From Candidatus Neomarinimicrobiota bacterium (GTDB taxonomy: Bacteria; Fidelibacterota; Marinisomatia; Marinisomatales; TCS55): DNA of 60,418 nucleotides. A model generated the notes under the pieces. It had not been told where the DNA came from. It saw nothing but the letters and a program-made list of their open reading frames with translations, and searched no databases. The stretch spans positions 1 to 60,418 of the forward strand of contig JABIDL010000014.1 of assembly GCA_018651745.1 (NCBI GenBank), in the 5' to 3' direction. The position numbers and the translations under genes were made by a program. Positions 8,728 through 18,047 of the stretch are shown piece by piece; the stretch's first letter is position 1, and each line of letters starts with the position of its first letter.

Positions 8728-10349
8728 ATTTTCTCCAATTCAGCAAGGGTGTTTAAGGTTGGTCCTGCTTTTAATAAAGCGGGATCTGTTAAATTATATT
8801 GATCAAAATTTTTCCTGAATTTCTCAACTAGATCTTTAGCTGTTGCATGATATTCATCGATATTTTTCCATGATTTTTCAGGACTCAATATTTCCGGGTC
8901 GATTTCTCCAAGTGTTGTCGGGATCTGAAACCCAAAATATGGATCATTTTCAAAATTTGCATTTTCTATTGTCCCATCCAAAATGGCGTGAATAATAGAT
9001 CGTGTCACCGGGAGACTGATTCTGTCCGCACCAGAATTCGCGTTAGCACCAATCCATCCGGTATTGACGAGATAAACGGGTACATCATGCTCGTTCATTT
9101 TTTCACGAAGCAATTCTGCGTATTTGATAGGATGTAATGTTAAAAACGGTCCTCCATAACATGGTGAAAATGTAGCAATCGGTTCGGTAACGCCCCGCTC
9201 TGTTCCTGCAACCTTGGCAGTGTAACCACTAATAAAATGATACATCGCTTGTTCAGGAGTGAGTTTTGCCACAGGCGGAATAACTCCGTAAGCATCACAA
9301 GTGAGGAAAATAATCATCTCCGGATGATCAGAGACGCTTGGGTGTCCATCAGACGCTACGCTATTTTCAATAAAATGAATCGGATAACAAATTCTTGTGT
9401 TTTCTGTTTTTGAACTATCAAAATAATTAATTTCTCTTGAATACGGATCAAAGACAACATTTTCTGCCAATGCACCATGACGAATCGCATTGTAAATCCC
9501 CGGCTCATATTCAGGGTTTAGGTTTATGGCTTTTGCATAACACCCACCTTCTAAATTGAAAATGCCATTGTCAGACCATCCATGTTCATCATCACCAATG
9601 AGAGGCCGTAGTTCATCTGTACTCAATGTTGTTTTTCCTGTTCCGGACAGCCCAAAATAGAGAGCGGTATTTTTACCATTTTTATCCACGTTTGCCGAAC
9701 AGTGCATAGATAAAATTCCTTTTAGTGGTAAATAATAATGCATGACGGAAAAAATTCCTTTTTTCATTTCACCACCGTATTCCGTTCCACCAATAATTGC
9801 AACCCGTTTCTCCAAATTAAAAATGATAAATGTTTCAGAATTGTGACCGTGCTTTTTAAAATCTTTATCCAACACTTCAGAAGCGTTAATGATTGTAAAA
9901 TCAGGTTTGAACCCATCCAGTTTTTCAATTTGAGGACGAATAAACATGTTATTCACAAAAATGGCTTGCCAAGCTTTTTTCGCCAAAATCCGTACATTTA
10001 AACATTGATCTTCATCTGCACCACTAAAGCCATCAAAAATATAGACACCTCTATCATCATGATTTGCTTCATAATAGTCTATAACCTTTTGATATAATGT
10101 CTCAAAAACAGCAGAATCAGTTGGTCGATTCACAGACCCCCACCATATATTGTTTCCCGAATAATCCTCTTTAACAAAATATTTATCATTTGGACTCCTG
10201 CCGGTATATTCGCCGGTATCCACCATTAATTCACCTCGTGTCCCAAGTTTTCCTTCACCATTCAAAATGGCTTCTTCAATCAAAACTTCTACTGAAAGGT
10301 TCCTTTTAATGGTTCCTATATCTGCTAATCCCAAATAAGTTAAATCCAT
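8724..10349 (-). CDS. pckA: ATP-dependent phosphoenolpyruvate carboxykinase
   Basis: 541 residues with the chosen start, matching the ~540 of the ATP-type family. Converts oxaloacetate plus ATP to PEP, CO2 and ADP, the first committed step of gluconeogenesis. Visible: GLSGTGKTTLS (P-loop, about 233-243), IGDDEHGWSDNGIFN (kinase-2 and metal site), and the GRSPNDKYFV region near 50-60. A longer open frame begins at 10391, but it would overlap the upstream recombinase gene by 32 bp and add 14 residues unlike the family; the ATG at 10347-10349 (MDLTYLGL) follows an AGGA-like site and gives the normal length. Upstream neighbour is the Xer recombinase gene; the 3' end overlaps hpf by 4 bp. Confidence 0.95.
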   Translation of the reverse strand: MDLTYLGLADIGTIKRNLSVEVLIEEAILNGEGKLGTRGELMVDTGEYTGRSPNDKYFVKEDYSGNNIWWGSVNRPTDSAVFETLYQKVIDYYEANHDDRGVYIFDGFSGADEDQCLNVRILAKKAWQAIFVNNMFIRPQIEKLDGFKPDFTIINASEVLDKDFKKHGHNSETFIIFNLEKRVAIIGGTEYGGEMKKGIFSVMHYYLPLKGILSMHCSANVDKNGKNTALYFGLSGTGKTTLSTDELRPLIGDDEHGWSDNGIFNLEGGCYAKAINLNPEYEPGIYNAIRHGALAENVVFDPYSREINYFDSSKTENTRICYPIHFIENSVASDGHPSVSDHPEMIIFLTCDAYGVIPPVAKLTPEQAMYHFISGYTAKVAGTERGVTEPIATFSPCYGGPFLTLHPIKYAELLREKMNEHDVPVYLVNTGWIGANANSGADRISLPVTRSIIHAILDGTIENANFENDPYFGFQIPTTLGEIDPEILSPEKSWKNIDEYHATAKDLVEKFRKNFDQYNLTDPALLKAGPTLNTLAELEKI

Positions 10350-10359
10350 CCTTGTGTTC

Positions 10360-11286
10360 CTATTTACCACCATGTGGATGTGCTTGTTCATATATTTTTT
10401 TCAATGTTTCCGGTTTTAAATGTGTGTAAACCTGTGTTGTTGAAAGGCTACTATGCCCCAATAAATCTTTGATGGACCGTATGTCTGCACCATTATCTAA
10501 CAAATGAGTTGCGAATGTATGACGTAAAGTATGTGGACCAATTCCTGATCCTGCGGATACCTGTTTAATATAAGTTGAGATTCGGTTCTGCACAGTTCTT
10601 CTCGAAATTCGTTTCATTTCTGTACTTACAAATAATGGGATAGTTTGCATTGCTATTTCAAAAGACAAATTTCGTATTTTTAGGTAATTATCAAGAGACA
10701 ATTTCGCAGTTTTTCCTAATGGAATCAACCGTTCTTTCCCACCTTTTCCAAAAACTTTTACGAGGAATTTATTTTTGGTTAAAATCTGAATGTGTTCAAG
10801 ATTCAATTGAATAAGTTCATTCAATCGAATTCCCGTACTGTAAAAGAGTTCCATAATTGCGCGATCTCGTAGCCCTTTTTCAGAAGAGCAATCCGGAGCA
10901 TCCATTAATGCAGATATATTGAATTGATCAACATAATTGGGGAGCGGCTTGGGAAGCTTTGGTGTCTTCACATACGATGCCGGATTATTTTTGACTATTC
11001 CTCGAATAATGAGATATTTGAAAAAAGATTTGATAGACGCAAGGCGGCGTGCAACCGTTCTGCTGGATTTTTTCAACCCAATTTCCTTTCCTAGAAATTC
11101 CCGAATGACCGATCTATCGATATCAGAAAGACTTGGCATTTCGCTAGTATAGGTTTCCTTCAGGAATCCAAAGAATTGCACTTTCAAATCATTTTTATAT
11201 GATGAAATAGTATGATTCGAATATCCTTTTTCTTTTTCCAGATATTCAAAATATTCCTGTAATTCAGTTAATAAATTCTTTTCCAT
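10360..11286 (-). CDS. XerC/XerD-type tyrosine recombinase
   Basis: 308 residues. N-terminal SAM-like core-binding domain (about 1-100), then the catalytic domain. The tyrosine-recombinase residues are all visible: R154 (STGIRLNEL), K181 ([12 protein letters not shown]), H252 and R255 ([12 protein letters not shown]), H278 (LLGHSS) and nucleophile Y287 (TTQVYTHL). Such proteins resolve chromosome dimers at dif. It sits inside a housekeeping operon and no integrated element is visible, so a chromosomal Xer role is more likely than a phage integrase. Whether it is XerC, XerD or a single XerH-like protein cannot be told. Overlaps the rluD 3' end by 23 bp. Confidence 0.92.
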   Translation of the reverse strand: MEKNLLTELQEYFEYLEKEKGYSNHTISSYKNDLKVQFFGFLKETYTSEMPSLSDIDRSVIREFLGKEIGLKKSSRTVARRLASIKSFFKYLIIRGIVKNNPASYVKTPKLPKPLPNYVDQFNISALMDAPDCSSEKGLRDRAIMELFYSTGIRLNELIQLNLEHIQILTKNKFLVKVFGKGGKERLIPLGKTAKLSLDNYLKIRNLSFEIAMQTIPLFVSTEMKRISRRTVQNRISTYIKQVSAGSGIGPHTLRHTFATHLLDNGADIRSIKDLLGHSSLSTTQVYTHLKPETLKKIYEQAHPHGGK

Positions 11287-12244
11287 TTAATTGGTTTACT
11301 GTTTCCATCACTTTTATCATATCGTCAGGGATTGGTGCCTCAAAAAATACTTTTTCACCTGAGTCCGGGTGCAAAAACACAAGTTTTTTTGCATGAAGTA
11401 GATGACGATGTACGAGCTTAAATAACGTATCAATTTTTTTCTGGGTTTCAGGTGTAAATCCTTTTGCTCTGTTTTTTCCGCCACTGTATTTAACATCACC
11501 CACTATCGGATGACCTTCGAACTCAGAATGAACACGAATCTGATGCGTTCGGCCTGTTTTTGGAAAAAAATGAACAATACTCATCACTTTATTTGATACC
11601 GAAACTTTATAATCCGTTTTGGCAGTACGACCGGAATCCTGAACTTCATACTTTGTCCGATCTTTCCTGCTTCTTTTAATTGCTTTTTCAATTGTGCCGG
11701 TTCCTTCCCATTTACCCCACGCAATTCCAATATATTCTTTTTCAACACTTCTATCCTCAAATTGTTTTCCAAGATTTTGGTGAACTGGGTCTGTTTTTGC
11801 CACAACCATTGCGCCTGATGTTTCTTTATCTAATCTGTGCACTATTCCCGGACGAAGCCCGCCATTGATTTTTGATAAATTTTTATAATGAAACGCAAGC
11901 CCATTTGCAAGAGTTCCGTTTGGATGTCCTGCACCCGGATGCACTACCAGACCAGCAGGTTTATTGATCACAATGATAAAGTCGTCTTCAAATAAAATAC
12001 TTAGAGGAATATTTTCCGGTACGACGGAATCTGCCTCATTGTCTGTAGGGTTTATTGATAATTCTACATCTTCGCCGCCAGAAAGAACAAAACTCACTTT
12101 TTGAACTCGCCCGTTCACTAAAGCGTTTCCTTCTCGGATTGCGTGTTGTATCTGAGTGCGGGAAAAATCCTGAATTGCTTTGGACAAATATTTGTCCAAT
12201 CGATTGGTATCAGTTTCACCCACCGTAAAACTAAATGAGGTCAC
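11264..12244 (-). CDS. rluD: RluD-type 23S rRNA pseudouridine synthase
   Basis: 326 residues. N-terminal S4 RNA-binding domain (about 14-75), then the RluA-family catalytic domain. The family motif with the catalytic Asp, [19 protein letters not shown], is at about 133-151, with [16 protein letters not shown] upstream and [13 protein letters not shown] (about 223-235) downstream. RluD isomerises uridines in helix 69 of 23S rRNA and aids 50S assembly; RluA/C specificity cannot be excluded. It overlaps the lspA 3' end by 4 bp, a common neighbourhood (ileS-lspA-rluD). Confidence 0.92.
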   Translation of the reverse strand: MTSFSFTVGETDTNRLDKYLSKAIQDFSRTQIQHAIREGNALVNGRVQKVSFVLSGGEDVELSINPTDNEADSVVPENIPLSILFEDDFIIVINKPAGLVVHPGAGHPNGTLANGLAFHYKNLSKINGGLRPGIVHRLDKETSGAMVVAKTDPVHQNLGKQFEDRSVEKEYIGIAWGKWEGTGTIEKAIKRSRKDRTKYEVQDSGRTAKTDYKVSVSNKVMSIVHFFPKTGRTHQIRVHSEFEGHPIVGDVKYSGGKNRAKGFTPETQKKIDTLFKLVHRHLLHAKKLVFLHPDSGEKVFFEAPIPDDMIKVMETVNQLNGKEFIN

Positions 12245-12708
12245 GATTGAGGATTAGTTTTCGGTTGAATGAAAAAGGTGAAATACAGAACCAATGCGAA
12301 TCCGACTGATACGCCCGAATCAGCGATGTTAAAAATATACCATTCCCAATCGCCAACCATGAAGTGAAGAAAGTCTGTTACTTTGCCAAAAAGAATCCGA
12401 TCAATAAAATTCCCAATTGCCCCACCTAAAATCAGTCCGAGACCTGCTTGATACACAATTGAATTTTCTTGTGCATCCAAAATCATCTTTATGAGGAAAA
12501 GGATGAGACCAGCAGTTATAATAGGCAAGAGATAAGAGCCAAAAGGCATATCAATCCCAAATGCCATGCCATCATTAGTAATGTGTGTGATATGAAAGAA
12601 ATTTTTGATGACGGGGATAGAATCGCCGAAATCCATCAGGCTACGAGTCAGCACCTTCGTAACCTGGTCTAAGATCACAATAAAGGCGCTTAACCCAAAT
12701 ATTTTCAT
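12241..12708 (-). CDS. lspA: Lipoprotein signal peptidase (signal peptidase II)
   Basis: 155 residues with four predicted membrane helices, typical for LspA. It cleaves signal peptides from diacylglyceryl-modified prolipoproteins at the lipobox Cys. The two catalytic aspartates are visible: D103 in GGAIGNFIDR and D130 in FNIADSGVSVG. The N-terminal LDQVTK motif is also present. Starts within the dksA-like stop (4 bp overlap) and ends within the rluD start (4 bp overlap). Consistent with the lipoproteins seen elsewhere here (TlpA-like, the 1001-residue protein, DUF255 protein). Confidence 0.95.
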   Translation of the reverse strand: MKIFGLSAFIVILDQVTKVLTRSLMDFGDSIPVIKNFFHITHITNDGMAFGIDMPFGSYLLPIITAGLILFLIKMILDAQENSIVYQAGLGLILGGAIGNFIDRILFGKVTDFLHFMVGDWEWYIFNIADSGVSVGFALVLYFTFFIQPKTNPQS

Positions 12709-13112
12709 GAATTATTTATTTTGTCTTCTTCTTTGCATTCAACACATTTGGTCGCATTCGGTACTTCTAATAACCTATCAACCGGTATCAGTTCTTCGCA
12801 AATAACGCAAACACCGTAATCACCAGATTCAATTCTATCCAACGCTGCTCCCAAATTTTTGTAATAATCACTTTCCCGATTCATAAGTAGATAATTTTTT
12901 TCTCGCTCATGAGAATCTGATCCGGCATCCGCCATGTGAACACCATACACAGAATCGGGAGTAGCACCCCTAGATGCAGCAGTGCCTCCACGAATTCCGT
13001 CCTTTATGTCATCTACATCTTCAACAATATCATCCATTTTATCAAGGATTGTCTGTCTGAATTTTTTTATGTGCGTTTTTGAGTATTTTTTTGGCATTGT
13101 TTTTCCTTTCAA
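12705..13112 (-). CDS. DksA/TraR-type zinc-finger protein
   Basis: 135 residues. The N-terminal half (about 10-95) is a charged helical region with FRQTILDKMDDIV; the C-terminal half has a four-cysteine zinc finger, GVCVICEELIPVDRL through ATKCVECKEE (CxxC-x17-CxxC type). DksA/TraR proteins enter the RNA polymerase secondary channel and adjust initiation, often with ppGpp. The acidic pair expected at the coiled-coil tip is not clearly identifiable by eye, so this may be a YocK/TraR-like relative rather than true DksA. Located directly between ileS and lspA with 4 bp overlaps on both sides, an arrangement common in FCB and Gram-positive genomes. Confidence 0.85.
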   Translation of the reverse strand: MKGKTMPKKYSKTHIKKFRQTILDKMDDIVEDVDDIKDGIRGGTAASRGATPDSVYGVHMADAGSDSHEREKNYLLMNRESDYYKNLGAALDRIESGDYGVCVICEELIPVDRLLEVPNATKCVECKEEDKINNS

Positions 13113-16100
13113 TTCTGTTCCCGTTCGATACCTAATGTCATTTTTTGTTTTCTAATGGTAAATGTCTCTTTGTATTCACCCGGTTTAAATTCATTTTCAA
13201 ATTTTTCAGTAAGTGTTTCATTCAAAAAATATTGTTTGAATGCTTCTACCGCATCTCCAACATCACCATCGATTACTCCATATATTTTTATTCGATCTTC
13301 GACCTGAAATTTAGCATTTTTTCGCATTATTTGCACTTGTCTAATTACATCTCTTACAATGCCTTCTTGAATTAAATTTTTATCTAATTCAGTCGTAAGC
13401 CCTACGGTGATACCGCTATCATTTGCAGCTGAAAACCCTTTAACAGATTCAACTTCGGTTAATATATCCTCTCGAGTCAATGCAATGGAATCATTCCCCA
13501 CTTTTATAACATATTCTCCATCATCTTCTAAGGTGGTCATTACCTCCTGTGGATTCGCTATTAACAAAGTCTTTCGAATTTCATTCAATTCTTTTCCATG
13601 TTTTTTCCCAAGAACAGGTAAGTTTGGTTTCAACTTCCATGATATTAATGTGGCCGAATCAGAAACATTTTCGATTGATTTAACATTCAATTCGTCCATG
13701 ATGACATCGCTATGAGTTTTTATGAATTGAATTAGATTTTTATCTTCAGTATGAAATTTAAGCGACCTCAACGGTTGTCGAATCTTGATGTAAGATTTAT
13801 TTCGAGCGAAGCGCCCAAGTTCCACAATTTTTCTTATAGAATTCACCTCAAGCATTAAGATCTCATCAATCAAATTTGAGTCAGATTTAGGGAAGTCACA
13901 TAAATGAACACTCATGAGGGAATTTTTGCGTCCGGTGGTCAAATTTTGATACATTTCTTCTGCAACAAATGGTAAACCCGGGGCAAGTAATTTTGTTAGT
14001 GTTAGCAACACTTCATACAGTGTATGGTAAGCAGCATGTTTATCCGAATCATCCTCGGTCTTCCAAAACCTTCGCCTATTTCTTCTAATATACCAATTTG
14101 AAAGATCTTCAATGAAAGCATCAACTACCTTTAAATATTTATCATGCTTGTATGCTTCAAGGTGGTTTTCTGCATCCTGGATTAACACATTTAGTTTAGA
14201 TAAAATCCACTTGTCTAGGATAGTTAATTCACAATCTTCAAGATTACCCTCGTTAGGATCAAACCCGTCCACTTCTGCATACGTGCAAAAAAAGGAATAC
14301 GAATTCCATAAAGTAAGAAGTTTTTTTCTAACGTCATCTGCTTTATGATAACCAAACAATAAGTTTTTTTCCACATTTTGACGGATAAACATCCATCTCA
14401 TCACATCAACACCAATTTCTTCAGCAGCATCGTTAAACCAAATAGCATTCCCTGTACTTTTATGCATATCTTTTCCATGCTCATCTTTCACCAAAGCATG
14501 CCCCAGCAAAGTTTTGAATGGTGGAGATTTTTCCAACAATGCTGACATGGCTAGCATAGAGTAAAACCAATTTCGAAATTGTCCCGGAAAACATTCAGTC
14601 ACAAAATCACCCGGGAACCATTCTTGCCAATATTGTTTATCTGAAAGATATTTTAACGTAGAAAAAGGGACAATTCCTGCATCAAGCCAAGGATTTCCAA
14701 CATCCACAATTCGCGTTCCAACCAATCCGGATTCCGGATGCTTGATTTTTACTTTATCTATCCATGGACGGTGTGGACTATTACCTTCAAATTCTTCCCA
14801 TCCTTCAACTGCGAGTTCCTTCAATTCTTCTCGAGAACCCACAATATAAAACGAGTCATCTTCAAATGTCCAAATGGGTAATGCCAATCCCCAAAACCGT
14901 TTTTTGGAAATCATCCAATCACCCATATTATCCAGCCATTCATGCTCCCTTTCTTGTCCCCATTCAGGATGCCAATTTATTTTATCAACCACATTTTTAA
15001 TATCATTTCGCCAATCCATATTGATATACCATTCTTCTACAAGGCGGAAAACAAGTTCATCTCCCGAGCGCCAACAATGCGGATATACATGAGGATAATC
15101 TTCCACATGAAAAAGAAATCCACGATCTTTTAAATCAATGATTATTGCATTGGTTGTTTCCGGATCGGTGGCAAGTTTGCCTGTAAGCCAACCAAACTTT
15201 TCAATAAACTTCGATTCCCCATTCAGTGGAGCAAGATTAACAAAGCCTAATTTTTTTCCGATCTTATGGTCAATATCGCCACATCCCGGTGCTAAATGGA
15301 CTAAACCGGTTCCTTCACCTGACACGACTATATCATTCCCAATATTATCCTTACCCGGATCAATCACACGGTGCTGTGCCGAAGCTGTCAATTCTGATAA
15401 ATTGTCATTTACATACGGCCAACCACCAGGTTCAGATTGGACTTCTAAATTATCAAAAGGACCTTCATATTCTAAGTTGACTAATTCGGAGCCTTTCATA
15501 GAACCCAACACTTCGCACCCACCTTTTTCCTTAAACATTTGTGCCAATGTTTTCAATTTCGGAACACCCTCTATCCACTGTTTTTTTTCTTTGAACTGTT
15601 TGTCAAGACGTTGGAATTCCAGATTTTCTTTTGCAAAATAATAAACAGCACCATCAGATGCTTTCACCTTTACATAATCGAGATCTCCGTTAATGCCTAC
15701 AGCAACATTTGAAGTAAGCGTCCAAGGAGTTGTAGTCCAAATAAGCAGATATTCATTATTTTTATTTTTTATTGGGAAACGAACAAATACTGCTTTGTGA
15801 GCGACAAGTTTACGTCCTTCAATAATTTCCATTTGCGAATAGGATGTGCCAGAACGACCAGACCACGGAACTGAGTCGGTTCCGCGATAAATTTTTCCAT
15901 CGTTAAACAATTTTTTGAGAAAGGCCCAAATAGTGTAATTGTTTTCATCAGACATTGTGAAATATGAATTATCCCAATCCATCCAATATCCCAAGCGGAT
16001 AGATTGATCAGTTTGGATTTTAGAATATTTCCGCACCCTGTCTTTGCAGAGATTTACAAATTTTTCGATTCCATATTCTTCAATATCGCGCTTGGATGTA

Positions 16101-16405
16101 AACCCCAACTCTTTTTCCACCTCTACCTCAACCCAAAGACCTTGACAATCAAAACCATTTTGATATCGCAACTCATGTCCTTGCATAGCCTTAAATCTAT
16201 TATACAAATCTTTGATTGTACGACCCCAGGCATGGTGAACACCCATCGGGTTGTTGGCGGTAATTGGTCCATCAATAAACGACCATTTAGGTTTTCCTTT
16301 ATTGGCTTTTACCCTTTCACCAAAAACATCGTTCTTTTCCCAATACTCAAGAATACGATGCTCGAGCTTTATAAAATCGATCTGTGGTTTGACTTTTTTA
16401 ATCAT
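13109..16405 (-). CDS. ileS: Isoleucyl-tRNA synthetase, divergent signature motifs
   Basis: 1098 residues, long-type IleRS. Class I Rossmann catalytic core with an inserted editing domain (TTPWTLTSNVAVG at about 226-238) and an anticodon-binding C-terminal half (SNWYIRRNRRRFW). The usual HIGH motif appears as HHAW (about 57-60, in PITANNPMGVHHAWGR) and the KMSKS loop as DMHKSTGN near residue 645. These variants occur in a subgroup of IleRS that I recall from several phyla, so the enzyme is probably active. The zinc-binding C-terminal motif of E. coli-type IleRS is absent; the C-terminus instead has a beta-rich extension (about 930-1098). First gene of the operon; a TTGTGT/ACACAA palindrome and a terminator lie upstream. 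Confidence 0.95.
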   Translation of the reverse strand: MIKKVKPQIDFIKLEHRILEYWEKNDVFGERVKANKGKPKWSFIDGPITANNPMGVHHAWGRTIKDLYNRFKAMQGHELRYQNGFDCQGLWVEVEVEKELGFTSKRDIEEYGIEKFVNLCKDRVRKYSKIQTDQSIRLGYWMDWDNSYFTMSDENNYTIWAFLKKLFNDGKIYRGTDSVPWSGRSGTSYSQMEIIEGRKLVAHKAVFVRFPIKNKNNEYLLIWTTTPWTLTSNVAVGINGDLDYVKVKASDGAVYYFAKENLEFQRLDKQFKEKKQWIEGVPKLKTLAQMFKEKGGCEVLGSMKGSELVNLEYEGPFDNLEVQSEPGGWPYVNDNLSELTASAQHRVIDPGKDNIGNDIVVSGEGTGLVHLAPGCGDIDHKIGKKLGFVNLAPLNGESKFIEKFGWLTGKLATDPETTNAIIIDLKDRGFLFHVEDYPHVYPHCWRSGDELVFRLVEEWYINMDWRNDIKNVVDKINWHPEWGQEREHEWLDNMGDWMISKKRFWGLALPIWTFEDDSFYIVGSREELKELAVEGWEEFEGNSPHRPWIDKVKIKHPESGLVGTRIVDVGNPWLDAGIVPFSTLKYLSDKQYWQEWFPGDFVTECFPGQFRNWFYSMLAMSALLEKSPPFKTLLGHALVKDEHGKDMHKSTGNAIWFNDAAEEIGVDVMRWMFIRQNVEKNLLFGYHKADDVRKKLLTLWNSYSFFCTYAEVDGFDPNEGNLEDCELTILDKWILSKLNVLIQDAENHLEAYKHDKYLKVVDAFIEDLSNWYIRRNRRRFWKTEDDSDKHAAYHTLYEVLLTLTKLLAPGLPFVAEEMYQNLTTGRKNSLMSVHLCDFPKSDSNLIDEILMLEVNSIRKIVELGRFARNKSYIKIRQPLRSLKFHTEDKNLIQFIKTHSDVIMDELNVKSIENVSDSATLISWKLKPNLPVLGKKHGKELNEIRKTLLIANPQEVMTTLEDDGEYVIKVGNDSIALTREDILTEVESVKGFSAANDSGITVGLTTELDKNLIQEGIVRDVIRQVQIMRKNAKFQVEDRIKIYGVIDGDVGDAVEAFKQYFLNETLTEKFENEFKPGEYKETFTIRKQKMTLGIEREQN

Positions 16406-16440
16406 ATCTGCTAAATAAATGAAGTGCTAAAGTTAGGTCT

Positions 16441-16456
16441 TTGTGTCGGTACACAA
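16441..16456. promoter_or_regulatory. Palindrome upstream of ileS
   Basis: TTGTGTCGGTACACAA: perfect 6 bp inverted repeats with a 4-base centre, 36 bp upstream of the ileS ATG. It could be an operator for a dimeric regulator or a small hairpin in the leader. No regulator is assigned. Confidence 0.3.
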
Positions 16457-16481
16457 CAAACATTCTACGTAAAAAATAAAA

Positions 16482-16508
16482 AAAGGGTGACAGAATCTGC
16501 CACCCTTT
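16482..16508 (-). terminator. Rho-independent terminator after degP
   Basis: On the minus strand AAAGGGTG pairs with CACCCTTT, extended internally by CAG/CTG, followed by a run of T residues. It lies 22 bp after the degP stop and isolates degP from the ileS operon. Confidence 0.88.
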
Positions 16509-16529
16509 CAAGAATCGAATAATTTTATC

Positions 16530-17933
16530 TTATTTATCTAATTGAAGCGTTAAAAACCTTGCAACATCACCAGATCGCAAATGCAACAATATCATATGAT
16601 TTTTTTCAGCTTTTTGAACAAATTTTTGAAAATCTTTTGCCCTAGTCACTTTTCGAGTTCCGACTCTGGTAATCACATCACCTGCCTTGATACCTGCACG
16701 AGAGGCTGAACTATTTTGAAGTACACCTGTAACTACAACGCCCTTAGTAGATCGATCAATTCCATAACGTTCTCTTAATGACGAATCGATATCCTGAACC
16801 CTGAGCCCTATACCCGTTTCATCCGTTTTGGTTTTTGATTTGGACAATACCAGATTGTCTTTCGGAAGTTCTTCAAGAATTACCTTTAACAATTTATTGC
16901 GACCATTTCTGAGGATTTCGACATTTACTTTTTTTTCAGGGTCACTTGAAGAAACTTCATTTTTTAGATGCGAAGGGTCACGAATATCTAAATTGTTAAA
17001 CCGAATAATAACATCTCCTGTCTCTATACCAGCTTTTTCTGCCGGACTATCTACCACTACATCGCCAACCAGTGCACCATTTCGTGTTTCAATTTCAAGC
17101 GCTCTAGCAGTTGCATCATCCAAATCCTGAATATATACACCAAGCCAAGCACGTTGTACAAATCCGTTTTCAATCAAATCATTCATAACATTTTTAACCA
17201 TATTAGAAGGAATAGCAAATCCAACTCCCCGATTTGCCCGTTCAATACCACCCGTAGCAATAGCAGTGTTTATCCCAACTAATTCACCTTCCAAATTCAA
17301 GAGCGCACCTCCAGAATTTCCGGGATTAATTGCGGCATCTGTTTGAATAAAATCCTCATATTTGTTGTTCCCAATGATATTGCTTCTACCTAGCGCACTC
17401 ACAATTCCAACTGTAACTGTGTGTGATAGATTAGTCGAGAAAGGACTTCCTACCGCCACAACCCATTCGCCAACACGGATCTGATCAGAATTGCCCAAAG
17501 GAATAGATGTAATATTTTTTGCATCAATTTGAAGTACAGCCAAATCAGAAGCGGGATCTGTCCCAATGACTTTCGCTTGAAATTCTCTTTTATCGAGTAA
17601 TCGAACCGTAATTTCATCAACATCTGCAACTACATGATTATTAGTGAGAAGATATCCTTTATCTGAATCAACGATTACGCCAGAACCTAGGGCATTCGTC
17701 CTGCGTTCACCATTGTTCATACCGGGTGGAATGAAGTTCCATCCAAAGTAATCCTCAAACTCTTTATGGAATTGATCCATTTTAATAATCTTATCTGTAA
17801 CAATCGTCACAACCGCAGGATTCGCTTTTTCAGCAACATCCGCAAAAACATGCTGAAATTGATTCTGAGCGGATAATACAATTGATCCATTTAATACAAA
17901 AATAGACCAAATAATTAATATAGTTTTTTTCAT
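16530..17933 (-). CDS. degP: DegP/HtrA-type periplasmic serine protease
   Basis: 467 residues with the chosen start. A signal peptide (MKKTILIIWSIFVLNGSIVLSA) is followed by a trypsin-like domain with catalytic H100 (LLTNNHVVAD), D130 (PASDLAVLQID) and S207 (NPGNSGGALL), then two PDZ domains (about 255-350 and 370-465). Family members degrade or chaperone misfolded envelope proteins. A longer open frame from 18026 would read through the terminator of the upstream gene and bury the signal peptide; the ATG at 17931-17933 has an AAAGGAAA site. Transcribed alone, with terminators on both sides. Confidence 0.94.
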   Translation of the reverse strand: MKKTILIIWSIFVLNGSIVLSAQNQFQHVFADVAEKANPAVVTIVTDKIIKMDQFHKEFEDYFGWNFIPPGMNNGERRTNALGSGVIVDSDKGYLLTNNHVVADVDEITVRLLDKREFQAKVIGTDPASDLAVLQIDAKNITSIPLGNSDQIRVGEWVVAVGSPFSTNLSHTVTVGIVSALGRSNIIGNNKYEDFIQTDAAINPGNSGGALLNLEGELVGINTAIATGGIERANRGVGFAIPSNMVKNVMNDLIENGFVQRAWLGVYIQDLDDATARALEIETRNGALVGDVVVDSPAEKAGIETGDVIIRFNNLDIRDPSHLKNEVSSSDPEKKVNVEILRNGRNKLLKVILEELPKDNLVLSKSKTKTDETGIGLRVQDIDSSLRERYGIDRSTKGVVVTGVLQNSSASRAGIKAGDVITRVGTRKVTRAKDFQKFVQKAEKNHMILLHLRSGDVARFLTLQLDK

Positions 17934-17996
17934 TGATAGTTTCCTTTTGAATTGTTTGCTCATTTTTATGCTGAAAAATAGAAATGGTTCCAAATG

Positions 17997-18023
17997 AAAA
18001 ACGGTCTCAAAGAGACCGCTTTT
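17997..18023 (-). terminator. Rho-independent terminator after giant T9SS protein
   Basis: On the minus strand AAAAGCGGTCTC, loop TTT, GAGACCG, then TTTTTC: a 7 bp GC-rich core stem flanked by A and T runs, 25 bp after the stop codon of the giant secreted protein. It also argues against the longer degP start. Confidence 0.88.
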
Positions 18024-18047
18024 CAAATGATAATTTCAGTTACTAAA

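Noticed and set aside
10360-11286. Integrase of a mobile element
   Set aside because: The recombinase lies in a tight housekeeping operon with no attachment-site repeats, tRNA gene or phage genes nearby.
15138-15641. 167-codon plus-strand frame
   Set aside because: It is antisense to ileS, and the ileS protein is continuous and conserved across it.
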